From positions 5,766,001-5,830,000 of the forward strand of contig JBANDB010000003.1 in NCBI GenBank assembly GCA_037576215.1: a DNA stretch of 64,000 nt. Reading direction: 5' to 3'. This DNA comes from Armillaria gallica (Eukaryota; Basidiomycota; Agaricomycetes; Agaricales; Physalacriaceae). A model generated the notes under the pieces. The model was not told the DNA's origin, did not search any database, and saw only the letters and a program-made list of their open reading frames with translations. The first letter of the stretch is position 1. Every line of letters begins with the position of its first letter. The translations under genes and the position numbers were made by a program. This document shows, piece by piece, positions 24,555 to 36,682 of this stretch.

Positions 24555-26425
24555 ATCACTGTTTGTCGGACCGTATCATCTTCACTGCGTGTCACGGTTT
24601 CTCTCTTACTTCCACCACCGTCATCTCCACAATGGTCGCTTTTTACTACGACGGTGTCATGGCGTATTTCTCCTGTGCAATTACCTGTTGCTTGTCATCT
24701 CTGTTATATCTGCAGCCAGGCTCGTTGTCGTTCGGCCCAAGGGTCGAGATTCTTACAATCAAGGCGGTACTACTGAACCTTGAACTATACTGCATTCGGC
24801 TTGTTTCGAACGCGTGAGTGGGGGAAAATGCCGCCTTAGTGGGAACCGTATCAGTGCATATGTGCGGGGTTTCTTCAAGTTGGCGTGCAGAGACCGGTGA
24901 CGCCGCGAATGACTCAGAAAAGTTCCTCTCTCTACCCGGCGCTCCATCGTCTACATCAACTTAATACTGCAATACGCGTGCCGCGTCTAGCTCCCTTTAC
25001 CTCCTCGGGGGCCTCTGCTTGCAGAAGACCAAAATCCGTGCACGGAACGTCGGGAGGACCTTCTTCCCGCAGGAGGAGACTTCCATTACTCAGACCCTGC
25101 ATCTTTCAAAGTATCTCACTCAGCTCCTTTGTCCTTTGATTGCATGGTTAGGCTGTTTAGTCAACCACCGTACTGTGTTTCCCTCTCTTCATGTCGCATT
25201 GACTGTAATGGTATCTATTAAATCTGTCCTCCTCGTCGGCAATCATTCAAGTCCCAGCCATCCGTCTTAGCTACCACCAGAGACGGCTCTGTGATCCGAC
25301 TACAAGCGTATCTCAAGCGGGCGGGGTCGGATATCCGGACTCGTGCTTGGCAGGTGTCATGCATCTTGTGACCGCTTCCTCGCAGATTCCAGTGCACACT
25401 ACTATCAATAGTAGTGCAATTCAGTCTTTACCTCCAAATGCTCCATCCGTCGTCTGGCGTGTGTACCTTTGGGAACGCTGGCGTAGGCCATGGTCACCTT
25501 TACCTCTGGACCTCTTACCTGGTTTCTTTGTGTCGCGGGTTTCACGGGCCCGAGAAACACTGCTGCGTGCTTGGGAAAAAGTGAGCTTCGACACCGATTG
25601 CTTTCGTTCCTGTCGTTCCCGCATTCCTTTCGTTTTTGGTTACTAGCATGACTATCATCACCCTGTTTTGCTCTGGCTTGAAAGGTCTCGGGACGTTCTT
25701 TCGCTATCCTGTACCTAGATTACTTCATGGTTTCCGGTGCTCTCATGTCAGTCACAGCAGCAGGAAATTTAGCTGGTAAAAAACGAAGCCTACAAAGGTT
25801 CTCATTTAGCGAAGCCTTTCTCGGTTTTGAAAATGCCGTCAGTAAAAAAAATTCCTCCGTATAGAACAATGGACTTAAGGGACCTTCTCCTTTTACAGCG
25901 CGCAGAATGAAGGCGTAAAACCCGAGGCTGAAATCAAAAACCTTCTAAGATCCCATTTTAGGCCATGAAGATGCACAAGCCTCTGTAATAAGGGGTCCTG
26001 CGCGGTCTGCGATGCTTCTATTGAGTATTTTGACGACTTGGTAGCAACGGCGTGTCGGAACCCCGAGATACTTAACAATGATATGCCCAGGTCTGAAAAG
26101 TCTACCCGCGGAAATGCATGCCCGTCGGGTCATCGGGCGAACTGGTGAAACCTCTGTTGTAGTGATGGCGGGACGTTAGTCCTCCCATCATTTATAATCT
26201 CTTCTCCAGGCAAAACGAGGCGGGAAAAGAAAAGGATAAATGGCGAGAACCTCGAGTAATTCGGCCTAGTCAAGGCACAGGGGAGTTTACAATGTTTCCA
26301 TCCTTGACGGGTTCAATCTCACCCTTTCTCAAGTTGCTATTTCTATCGATATGCCTCCAGATATAAAAGACATCGAAGAATGGTAAAGGCGTTGTGATTC
26401 CATCTTTTCATTCGATTCTCGCACC
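24555..26425. repeat. Repeat block upstream of terpene synthase 3 (R3)
   Basis: This is homologous to 18,165-20,494 with indels that shorten it by about 450 bp. Open frames are not conserved between the two copies. The segment 25,905-25,990 also resembles 262-345 at the left end of the window. Confidence 0.6.
26360..26368 (+). promoter_or_regulatory. TATA box of terpene synthase 3
   Basis: A gatataaaa box lies 58-66 bp upstream of the ATG, inside the promoter stretch conserved in all three synthase copies. Confidence 0.65.
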
Positions 26426-27681
26426 ATGGCTACACAACCACGTACCCTCTCTACTTTCCGACTACCCAACTTCGAAGCAACCTTTTCCGTCCTCCCTAAT
26501 AACGGCTTGAATCCCTACCACGAAGAGATCCGCGCAGAGTCGCGCGCATGGATCAACAATTACAATAAGACTTTCTGCGGTCCCGAGATGCGCGACTTCA
26601 TGAACAGCTGCAACTTCGAACTCATCAACTCTTTCTGCTATCCGTATGCAGACAAAGCGTGCTTGAGGGCCACTATGGATCTGGTAAGCTGTAACACAAT
26701 TGTTCCTATATCCTACCGTAGAAACTTACCTCTGATTCGATAGATCAACGTTCTTTGGCTCTATGACGAGTTCACCGACACAGAAAGCGGCGCGGACGCC
26801 CAGAAGTCCGGAGAAATTCTCATCCGAGCGCTCCGGGAGGCTGACTTTGACGATGGTTCTTGGCTTTGCCACATGATGAAAGAGTAGGCCGATGACTTCG
26901 TCTCACTGCCAAACTCACCTTCCTTTCAAAGTTTCCGCGAGAGACATATCGATCGTGTAAGATCCAACATTGCAGATCGCTTTATTCGTCATTTTTGCAC
27001 CTATATCAGAATCGTCGGAAAGGAGGCGGGGCTTCGGGAGCGCGGCGAAGTACTGAATATTCACGACTATGTTGCTCTTCGGCGCGAGACGGGTGCCGTG
27101 CGTCCATGTTTCGACTTGGCAGAGTACGGCTTGGGTATCAACCTCTCCCAAAAGGTATATGACGATCCAGTCTTCCAAAGTGGCTACAACGCAGCTATGG
27201 ACCTGGTTTGCTGGGCCAATGTAAGCACTTCGACCCCTGGAAATTATCAAAGTTGACTTCGTTCGCTGCATAGGATATTTACTCCTATAATATGGAGCAG
27301 GCCAAGGGCCTTAGTTGCGCCAACGTCGTGACAGTAATTATGAAGTCAAAGCAGCTCGACCTCCAGAGCGCTGTGGATTTCATTAATGGTTACTGTGAGG
27401 CATTGTTAGACCAGTTTGAGAAGGCCAAGGAAGCGCTATCGGCTCGGCCAGAAGAGGGTTATTCTGATGCTGTCCTCCTTCTCAAAGCCTTTGGTGATTG
27501 GGTTCGAGGCAACGACGAGTGAGTACATCGTTTGGTCGTATCGTAGCACATATACTCAACTATGTCCAGATGGTGCTTCGCCACAGAGAGATATTTCGGA
27601 ACAGAGGGCAGAGAAATCAGGAAATCACGCGTCGTCATCCTGAGAGAGCCATCTACCAATAAGTTTGCCCTGACAGAGTAA
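26426..27681 (+). CDS. Class I sesquiterpene synthase, copy 3
   Basis: This is the third tandem paralogue with the same exon structure. It starts MATQPRTLSTFRLPNFEAT. The DExxD motif is LWLYDEFTDTE and the NSE motif is WANDIYSYNMEQAKG, with RY in ATERYFGTEGR. The C-terminus differs from the other copies (PSTNKFALTE instead of PSVNIV.LNE). As in copy 2, the intron after MMK has donor gtaggc and is read as an in-frame stop if retained. No disabling change is visible. Copy 3 is closer to copy 2 than to copy 1 in the middle exons (for example KEAGLRERGEVLNIHDYVAL in both), so these two separated last. Confidence 0.92.
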
Positions 27682-28658
27682 AGAAAGTCTTTGATGAACT
27701 GTCGCGCACTTCCAACTTGTATTTCGTTTCTTTTGAAGCCACTTGTGATTGTAATTTAAATGTTGAAGCGTTTTACCGACGAAAATTCCCTCCAACTTGG
27801 CCGTTTACTCCGGACGAACATACTTTAAAAGAGCCTAAGCAGTGAACACGGTAAAGCCAGAACAAAGATTCGACTGATAGCTTGAAAGAGACAATCCACA
27901 GCCCAGATCGATTTGTAGCTGGACGGCCTAGCACCTCACGGCCAAGGCTATCCATTGGGTCTAAGGTAATGGTTCTCGCAACAGCGCTACACGGCAGTCG
28001 ATCCGTTGCTGCTTCAAGTGCAGCTATTGACTATTGATTTGAGATGTGTAGCAGAACATGCTAGTCTAAATGCTAGCGGGAACACCCGAGTATCTTGGTA
28101 ATGCTCTCCACGTGTCTTTAGCCGGTCGACGAGCTTTGTTCGCTTTTTGTAGCTGAATAACCTCATACGACCGAACAATCTTGGTACCGGTGTTAACCAC
28201 CGCCACTGGAAATTTCAAAAGTGCTAATTATGAGTACACGTTCGATGCATTGAAGGATGTACAAGATATTGTGCCTAGTGGCGCTGGAGTTGGGAAGATA
28301 TGAACATCTCAATTAATTATACAATGTTATGCGTAAGGTGTTGGTGTTGGTGTTGTTACTGTTGAGGATTATGGTTTCACAGCCACTGGGCCGACGGCGT
28401 AGCCGTCTTTTGTTTTACATTATTTTGATTTTCGTACCGATCACTACCGTAACTTGGCTTTGTACCACCACCTCCTCGTATTTATACCGGAATATACCAT
28501 CGTTCAAGCCGCAACCATCACGTTCTTTTCCCCTGCCGACGTCTATTCCCAACAGTTACCGGTATCGTTACTATATACAATGAAGCACTGCTGGAATGTG
28601 TCTGTACTATACAATTGCTATCTAAAGAAATGAAATGTCCCGCGAGTTTTGGAACAAG
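27682..28658. other. 3' flank of synthase 3, then intergenic
   Basis: To about 28,130 the sequence matches the other synthase 3' flanks. A short ggtgtt triplet-like repeat occurs near 28,338-28,365. No gene is supported before the RDH54-like 3' end. Confidence 0.45.
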
Positions 28659-31600
28659 TCAGACCTCGGAACTCGGACCGTCCGAGCCAGCTCCCTCCGT
28701 GCTCTTCTGGAAGAGGAACGAGATGGTACCACCAGGGACGCCACGTATACCATTCGCCCCAACTGTATCCAACTGGGCTATCAGACGTTGCGTTCGTGAC
28801 TGCGAGTCCTTCCTCAACTTGGGATCAGGAACATGCATTATTTCTCGGAGGATGTCGTCTTGAATATCCTTATGGTTATCGCTGCCGATGCAATTGATAT
28901 GCTTCCATTCACCGAGGGCCGCCAAACCCTCCTTCTTCTTCTGTGCGTACTATTGGAAAGGAGGAAGGGTAAGGCTATGCTAAGATACTGAAAGGTGAAC
29001 GTACAGCTCGATCCATCTTGTCCAGCTTGCTCGCGCTGACCTGGGATGCTACCACGAAGCCTTTATGCAAGTCACAATCGGAATCGGAGACATTGTCGCT
29101 CGAATCCGGGATGGGTTCCGGTTGGGAAGATGAGGCCATGGACTGAATGTCACAGGGACATTCGAGGAGTTCGTGGGTGTTGCAGAGTGTGTCTGGGTGA
29201 ATCCGGAAGATGTCGCGAAGCTGGAAAATGTGTCAACCCTGAGATGTTGAAACATAGTAGATCACAAACATCTTTTCGGGTAAACGAGTCGCTCTTGGAG
29301 GAACCGGAGCCCTGTCAAGTGAAACTCAGCCGACCAAAGCTGACTACATTATATTGGGGACACATACCGATCCCATGAGAGCTGGGGGAGGGCTGGTAAG
29401 CCTTTGTTATATGAGGGGAATACGGGTCGCTTACAGTTACTCAAGCCTAGTTTCGTAACTTGGCGCTGATATATCTTTTCTGAACATGATGTAAATGCCA
29501 AGATTCAAACGAGTGAAGAAATTCTCACCGTCAATAGTACCTGCTGTCAAGAATCGATATATGTAGACAGGTCTCTTCTGGCCATCCCTGTGGAAGTTGT
29601 TAAATATTTAAAAAGGTCCCAGAAGGAAAGCACGTACCGGTGGCATCTTGCCATTGACTGTAAGTCATGACTTGGTACTCACTTAGTACGACTGATACAC
29701 GAGGTGATAAGCGATCAGCTAACCTTGGGTTCCAATCTGAGTCGATCAAACATAGTCTTGAACCGCCTTGAAGAGAATTAAAGTTTATTCAAGTAGCGAG
29801 GGGTAGAGGTTACCAATAAGGTTAATTCCGACGCCTCCTGCCTTGGAGCTTAACAAGAAGATAACTGAATACTCTTTATGTCAGGACATGGAAAACGAGT
29901 CCCAACGTTACACGTACAGCTGCTGGTCTGGCTTGTCTTGTTGAATATGTTGACGAATTCTTGACGTTTGGCTGTCGGAGTTTGCCTTCATGTGAATTAG
30001 AAATAAGATTGGGAAGAAATGGTCAACCCTCACCCATCGAGTCGGTAATAGCTGTAGTGCATCTTCTTGCAATATGCTTCGAGAATATTGAGAGTGGACG
30101 TGTAGTGAGAAACCAAAACACATTTCTCCTCCGTAGTCTAACGCGTATTCAGAAGGTATCTCCTTGGATCATAGAGTGGACTTACGTCTTTGATATGCTC
30201 CAGGAGACGAGACAAAGCCGAAAGCTTTCCTGATTATATTTTCAGTACAGATGTTGTTGTAGGGGAATGAAACCTACCACTTAATGTCATGTCGTCGAGC
30301 TGGGCCGTCTCAGGAATACAACTAAGTGCTTCCCTTACACTGCGTTTTCGTATGGTGTTGTCTTGCTCACCACTGGCCCCTTCCTTGTCGGCTGTAGCTT
30401 TGAGAAGGATGGGACTATTGCTGACTTTGGTTAGTAGGTTCATGAGGGCCAGTGACTCTGCCGTAGATCCTTGTACGAGATCTTCCAATTTGTCGGGTTG
30501 TAGGAGTTTTGAGAATATAGACACCTGAAGATCTGTGGGCGTAATAAAGACAACATATTCATCTGCCGATATATGATGGGATGTCAAGCTAGTACAAGAG
30601 AAGGGTTGGGGTCCTCTTACGTTTCGGCGGTAGATAGTTCCCAAGAATTTTTGCTTCTCTCCGTAGAACAAAACTCTTTGCGACCGACATCAGCTAAGTA
30701 CATTGTCAGTGGTGCATTAGCTTTAATGGGAACAGAAGGCGGCGTACCTGAGCCAGACGCGCTTCTCCAATTTCTGTATCCTTTGTTGTACAGTCTGGTG
30801 CACGACTTTTCAGAATAGGCGCCTCGTAGACGCGACGGAACACGCTGTATTCATCTGTAGATCCATCAAGACTTGTTCCCTGTTACTAATGAAGCATAAA
30901 TCTAACCGAGTAACCCAGGGTTACAAAAGTCGGCCTGCACGAACCATAAGTTCCGGAAAAACTCTTACGTATTGAAACACATACCATTGCATGAAACTCG
31001 CCCAAATCATTCTGAATGGGTGTACCCGAGAGGATTATTCTTCTGGGCGTCCTCAAAGCGTCAAACATCGCAGTAGTTTTATTGTTCGCAGATTTTAATC
31101 GATGTCCTGTACAACGGTTAAAGCCTACGACGCGTTTTGGAAAACCGCGACATACCTTCGTCGCATACAATTAACCCAATCGGGGGCCTGCGCATGCTCG
31201 TTATTATTTCTTTGGAAGTGCAGTGAAAATTATGCTTACACACAAGCGCCCAAGGTTTTTCTTAAGATAACGTCAAGACTTAGCGCAGAGAGTGCTAACA
31301 ACGGACGACTCACATTACAGTACGAAGTCGCTCATACCCGATTATCAAAACTTTTTGAGGCTTCCTACAGAAAAAGTGAGTGGTATGGCTTTTGGGGATG
31401 CTTCCAAAGTCATACGAGTTGATGAACACGGGGATCGCGTTCTTCTCCTTGTCGCAAACGGTCACTCCCACTCTATCTCTGCCCAACCACTTGTGAAACT
31501 CGGCTTTCCAGTTCTATTTGTATTCGATGAGAAAGAGAAGGAAAATTAGACACTTATACTGACGTTGATCAACGAAACGGGGCAGACGATCAAGACTTTT

Positions 31601-33276
31601 TCGACCACAGGGCCCATGCCAGAATAAGGGTTTTGTCCTGGAGAGATTTTAGCAAAGCTGGGGATAAATACACTCAGCGCCTTACTCAACAGCGTCCAAA
31701 CCAAGCTGATTGTCTGCAAAATAGACACTTTAGATCGTAGCAGAAAGGCAAAAAAAGGGCTAGCTCTACCTGCAAGGTCTTCCCCAAACCCCTGGATGGG
31801 CGTTTAAACGTCGCAAAAAGAGCGTAGACAAGGACGTACATTTCGTCTGCCAGTATACACCCTCTACCTTCGTGTTTCCGAAGACCCATAACACACTCAT
31901 ACATAAATTTCACGCCTAGACGTGTGTTGAAGACTAAACATCTGAACGAGAGAAGAAATATGTACCTTCAATTTGGTGCGGTCGTAATTTACTGGCGATG
32001 ACAGGATCAAGGACGACGGGCAATATAGCTCCATTCCTGAAGGAGAGGTGAACAGGGAATGTATGACAAAGGCTGAGAGAAAGACGTACTTCTTGTTGTA
32101 TTTTTGAATGTGTTCTTTGGTGGGAGGCTTCATGACTATTGCGCCTTCCGCATCAGGATCGTGCCTACATCCGGTAAGAAAGAGCAACTCTTATTATACT
32201 GGACTTACAGTGGCTTCGCGGGCTTCTTCACAGATCCGTAAAAGGTTGCCGGGGAAACGCCGCCCGCCGACAGAGGAGTGGCACATTTTTTGACACTATC
32301 GTTCGCTCCCGAAAGGGCAGGGAGTTGCTGGTTTGTTGGAGCATCGACGATAGCAGAATTACAAGGCAGCTCGGAGAGAGAAACTTGATTAAGAAGTTGC
32401 ACTTCCTTGCCGCCAAAATAGAGCGTTTGTCCACTTTGTAATGAGGTACCTTTCCATGCTGACGTAGAAAGCCTATAACAAATCAGGTCCTTTCTAGCGA
32501 TCTGAGGTGGTGACTTACTTTTTGCCTGTTTCTGAAATGAACGTGACAATTTTTCCGATATGCGAAACGTAGGCATCACCCTCCCAGTTCTTCTTGTTTC
32601 CCACCTTTCTCCAATTTGCGGTCCAATGACTCTCTAGACTGGTGATATTCTCCTTGGTTGGGGATTTGCATTGCGGCGAAAGAAGATCGACTTGCTCCAA
32701 AGGTATACCTTTCCTCTCGGTTGAAACAGTGTTCAGCCGCGGTAGTGTCGACAACTTGAGTGGCGCGAAAGTCTTTGAGGGCACAACGGAGGTCACTAGT
32801 GGCGCAGAGACAGTGGTCGCTTGACCGAAACATGTACCGGAGTGATATTCTGCTCGAGTCGTGCGGCATTCTAAACCAACGTCTTTCCCACCGATACTCA
32901 TTTCCAGTCCTTCGTAGAGTGAAGCTGGGCGTGCCGCCTGTCCTATCCTACGACATTTCTTTCAAGATTGACGATAAAAGAAATATGACGAAACGCACTG
33001 CTTTCCATCCGTATCAAAGAGAGTGACGTGCGGTCCTTCGACAACGACAACACCGTCTCCCTCCCACGTCTTGTGTTTCTTACTCTGATGGTTTCTCCTA
33101 TGTGGCTCTTGTCGGTACTATGTCAATTACACTGGATAGGTCTCTCACCATTGGACCATCCAGTATTCGGAACTGCCAGCAGCTCCTGTATCTAATGCTT
33201 GACGTTTGCGGCTTTGAGAGTCCGGTTGATCGGATTTCCGCTTTCCGCTGCTTTGCGGGGGCTGGAAAGCAGGCAT
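28659..33276 (-). CDS. RDH54: Snf2-family DNA translocase, RAD54B/RDH54 type
   Basis: This is a nuclear ATP-driven dsDNA translocase that helps Rad51/Dmc1 strand exchange in homologous recombination. The product starts [16 protein letters not shown]; early exons give EYWMVQW and KHKTWEGDG, the N-terminal pattern of RAD54B/Rdh54 rather than Rad54. Helicase motifs appear in order after splicing: motif I ADEMGLGKTLQ (split by an intron), motif II VCDEGHRLKS (DEGH box), motif [17 protein letters not shown], motif [18 protein letters not shown] with DSDWNPS, and motif [21 protein letters not shown]-terminal tail ([11 protein letters not shown] and [12 protein letters not shown]) continues to the stop. 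Many short introns are present and no break was seen. It shares a short divergent promoter with the resolvase gene. Confidence 0.9.
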
Positions 33277-33498
33277 GATGGTGCAGGGGATAAAGAAAGA
33301 AAGATGGAGAAATATGTTCGCACGGCTACGCGTCGTACATATCGTGTTGTCAGGATCATGTGATGTGACAGATCGTGTCATCCCGCGGTTATTCCGCGGC
33401 TTTTGGCCCCACACCACGGTGACCACTGGGAAAATTTTGGGACCACTCTCCTCTACAGCTGCCTTTCACTCCCAAAGACGCGCGACCGAAAATTAAAA
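33277..33498. promoter_or_regulatory. 222-bp bidirectional promoter, RDH54 / YEN1
   Basis: The start codons of two homologous-recombination genes lie 222 bp apart and point away from each other. The gap contains two palindromic CCGCGG sites 11 bp apart (33383-33388 and 33394-33399) and a G+C-rich core. The CCGCGG pair is a candidate shared regulatory site; no factor can be named from sequence. Confidence 0.6.
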
Positions 33499-36175
33499 AT
33501 GGGCGTGCCGGGCCTATGGGATGTACGTCAGCTCGTTGGACTCGGTATCTACGATTTTTCCCATACCAATGTCTGTCAAAGATCTTGAACAAGGTCGCCC
33601 AACCTCGGGCTATTTCTCACCTCGCGGCGGTAGATGGGTTCGAGAGAAATACCTCTGGACGGTAAGCATAACTTCCTGTATATATGACGCGACTTGACTT
33701 GCGTGTCTCTCAAAAGACGCGCTTATAGGATCGGAATTGACGCCAGCATATGGTACCAGCATTCACTAACATCCAAGAGCGCTGGAGATACCGGTGATAA
33801 CCCTGAGCTGCGCATGCTTTTCTTCAGACTGCGTCTACTTGGTTTGTTTGCTTGTCCTGATATGTCTTCAGACAGACTGATCAATGAGCTTAGCCGAGTC
33901 CCCATTTATCCCGCTTTTCGTGTTTGATGGTCGCGAGAGGCCAAAGATAAAAGTTTGTTGCACTGTCTCTTAATGAGGGCCTTTCTAACGCCTAACAATT
34001 GTATAGCGGAAGAGCAAAATGGGCAAATCTGGATCACATCAACTTTCGCAGGGAATGAAAGAGTTACTTCGGTTGTTTGGGATGCAATGGATTGCGGTGA
34101 GTTCTTCTTGCTTTTTCGTGGACTAACAGTTTTCATGAGTTGTTGTTAGGCAAAGGGCGAAGCCGAGGCTGAATTAGCTCGGCTTAACCGGCTAGGAATT
34201 ATTGACGCCGTAATGACTGATGATGTCGACGCACTGGTCTTTGGAGCCAAGACCGTTATAAAGAAGTGAGTCATCTATTCAGCTTACGTCGCAGCATGTT
34301 TGACACATCGTCACGTAGTCAAAGTCTAAACCTCTCTGGCAACAAGTCTTATCCTGCAATTAACAAGGAGGGCAAACAGAGTCACCATCACGTCAACACC
34401 TATACCGCAGACGCCATTGAAAAAGAGACAGGTCTGACCACTGGCGGAATGATATTATTCGCTCTGCTCGCAGGAGGCGACTACGACGATGTACGTTTTC
34501 ACCATACCACTTTTCTGATTCATTTCCTCAAGTTATGCAGGGTGTTAACCAATGTGGTCCCGCTCTTTCCCATGGTCTGGCGCGAGCCGGGTACGGAGAC
34601 TCATTGTTACAAGCGTTTCGCCGTCGGAACGAGCAGGACATCCGTCCTTTTCTACGACAATGGCGTGAGGACATTAATCGCGAAATTAACACGAACTCTC
34701 GTGGTTTTCTTCCCCGGAGACAGGCATCATTCGCTCTTCCCATCGACTTCCCCAATCTGGACGTCCTCAATGCTTATGCTAATCCAGTCTGCCATAGCAG
34801 CCACGAACATCTCACAGATAGAGGCGAAATGTCCATTCCCCATCTCGCTGCGTTTTGCGAAGAAAAGTTCACTGAGTGGGGTACACGCTCCATGATCATC
34901 AAGCGCTTCCGGAAGCTCTTATGGGAGGCGGCAGTCATCCGGGTGCTACGTCGGGCAGCCCTTGAGGCCGACGGCAGGGAAAGAAACAAACGACGAGCGG
35001 CAGGGAATGAAGATTGGAGTATTCGTGGGTCCCTGCAGCCGTCGCGTACAGAAGCTGTTGGAACTTCCGCAACACTGGTGAACAGGTACTTGGTCCTCAA
35101 GGACAAGAAGGACGATACGGATCTCCAACAGCGCCGTCGGAATACATTCGTAAACCAAGGCTCCTTCCGATCCGCACTACCTGTCGTTCTCATTCCTGAC
35201 ACCAACCCGCACATCACGAAAATCGTGGGCTGTCGTCGACACGTATCGACAGACCACCTCCTCGAATATCGCGTCGAAGTTTGTCCCATACAGTTTGTGC
35301 ATCTCGCAGACTCAGGCATCAAGGGAGTCAGGTTCGATGACGGAACGGCGTCTTTCAAACCTACGAAAATGGAGGATACTGATCCTCATAGTAAAATGCT
35401 CATGTGGATACCAGCGAGTATGATGCATCAGGTTCATCCTGGGTTGGTGGAAGATTCCTCCGTGGCTGAGGAGGCTAAGAGTCAGAAGAAAGCGAACAAA
35501 GGGAAGGGAAGGGCTAGTCGCGAAACCCAGGAGGAGACGGGTAGTGGAAGGAGAAGTCCAACGCCGCAGCCACGAGAACCACGGCAAACTCGTCGGTCTG
35601 CAACGAGTTCCGGTGTATCCGTGGCCTCAGATTTCGCCGCCCCGTACGATGAACCTGAACTCAAGCCGCTCGGCCGGGTCACCCAAAACGACAACGGCAG
35701 GGGATTCATTTTCACTTTTCCGAATCCCGATATATCCGACGTTGAAGAGGAACATACGGCAAGTCGATCGCGACCAGCTGCTGTCGACGACGACGTGGTC
35801 ATTGTGGAGGATCTTGATGACGAGCACTTTGACCGTGTATTGAGGAATGAGACGCGGGGTCATAAATCCGCGCATGGTCGGAAGAGAAAATCAACTGCTC
35901 CCCTCGAAGATGGAGACGGCAGCTTTGACTGTTTGTTCGGTGACATCAGCAACACAACATCAAGAGGCAGTCGCCACGAAGCTATCATGGATGATCTTTT
36001 CGACCAAGTAATGATGGTGGGGAGGAAGCCTGTTCGAAAAAAGAAACTGGCGAGGGTAAGGAATTCGGAAAATAGTGTTCGTGTGCAGGCGAAACGACCG
36101 CGCATCGCTTCTAGTGTTCGGGCGCATCCATCTCCGCCCAGCTCGCAGACCGTCATTGACATAGACGATTACTGA
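33499..36175 (+). CDS. YEN1: XPG-family Holliday-junction resolvase, GEN1/YEN1 type
   Basis: This is a Mg2+-dependent structure-specific nuclease cutting recombination intermediates. Exon 1 is only 24 nt (MGVPGLWD) and splices to ILNKVAQPRAISHL. XPG-N features are YRIGIDASIWYQHS and VFDGRERPKIK. XPG-I follows with KGEAEAELARLNRLGI and AVMTDDVDALVFGA; the active-site acids are all present. The H2TH entrance is LLAGGDYDDGVNQCG. A long last exon (from 34,547) carries the fungal Yen1/GEN1 middle region (EYRVEVCPIQFVHLADSGIK), then a charged disordered tail with basic patches (GRKRKS, KPVRKKKLARV) that could be nuclear signals. The stop is at 36,173-36,175. The absence of an FEN1-type PCNA box and the length support GEN1/YEN1 over FEN1 or EXO1. 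Confidence 0.88.
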
Positions 36176-36239
36176 GGTTGTGATTTGGTATATCTTTATA
36201 ATTATATATCTTGTAGTGTTTTTGCTGACCGTAGCTTTC

Positions 36240-36345
36240 TGGTCGTTCAGTTCTTCTATGCTCCACGTGGTGACAGGATTCAGGGCAAAGTCGTTGGCGA
36301 CCACGACGAGAGATTGGTGCATAGAAACCTGGAAAAATATATTTG
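36240..36345 (-). pseudogene. 3' fragment of a third QRI7 copy
   Basis: About 100 bp match the complement of the QRI7 C-terminal coding end (compare 52,457-52,545): shared 'tctatgctccac', 'tggtgacaggattcag' and 'gcatagaa'. The flanks do not continue the gene. It lies just past the YEN1 stop and just before the 3' end of synthetase copy 1, the same order as the QRI7 pseudogene beside synthetase copy 2. It is therefore a relic of a further duplication unit. Confidence 0.65.
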
Positions 36346-36682
36346 CAAGGTCAAGCGAACTGCATAAATATAATAAACAGTGAGTCAATCTTGTTGAATG
36401 CATATAAACACACCTTCCTACGAGCATTGCCGGCAGACAGGACCAATGTCTGCGGGACGTCCTCAACACAACTTGAACAATGAAGACGATATGTAGGCGA
36501 GTAGGCTACCCTCAGGGGTCGTGTCGGCAATCGGACCGATGTCCCGGAGGACGTACAAATGCACGATGGGAAGTTCGACAAAGAGAATAAAACAGAAAGT
36601 TATAAAGCTTCATATACATAGGTGAAAAGAAAAAAGACAGAATGAGTACTGACTAGAAATTCAAAAAAGCTAGACACAGTAA

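Noticed and set aside
28338..28370. Short ggtgtt repeats
   Set aside because: Simple microsatellite; spacing and length do not fit a CRISPR array, and CRISPR is not expected in a fungus.
34774..35358. 194-residue minus-strand open frame
   Set aside because: It is an antisense shadow of the long last exon of the YEN1-like gene.
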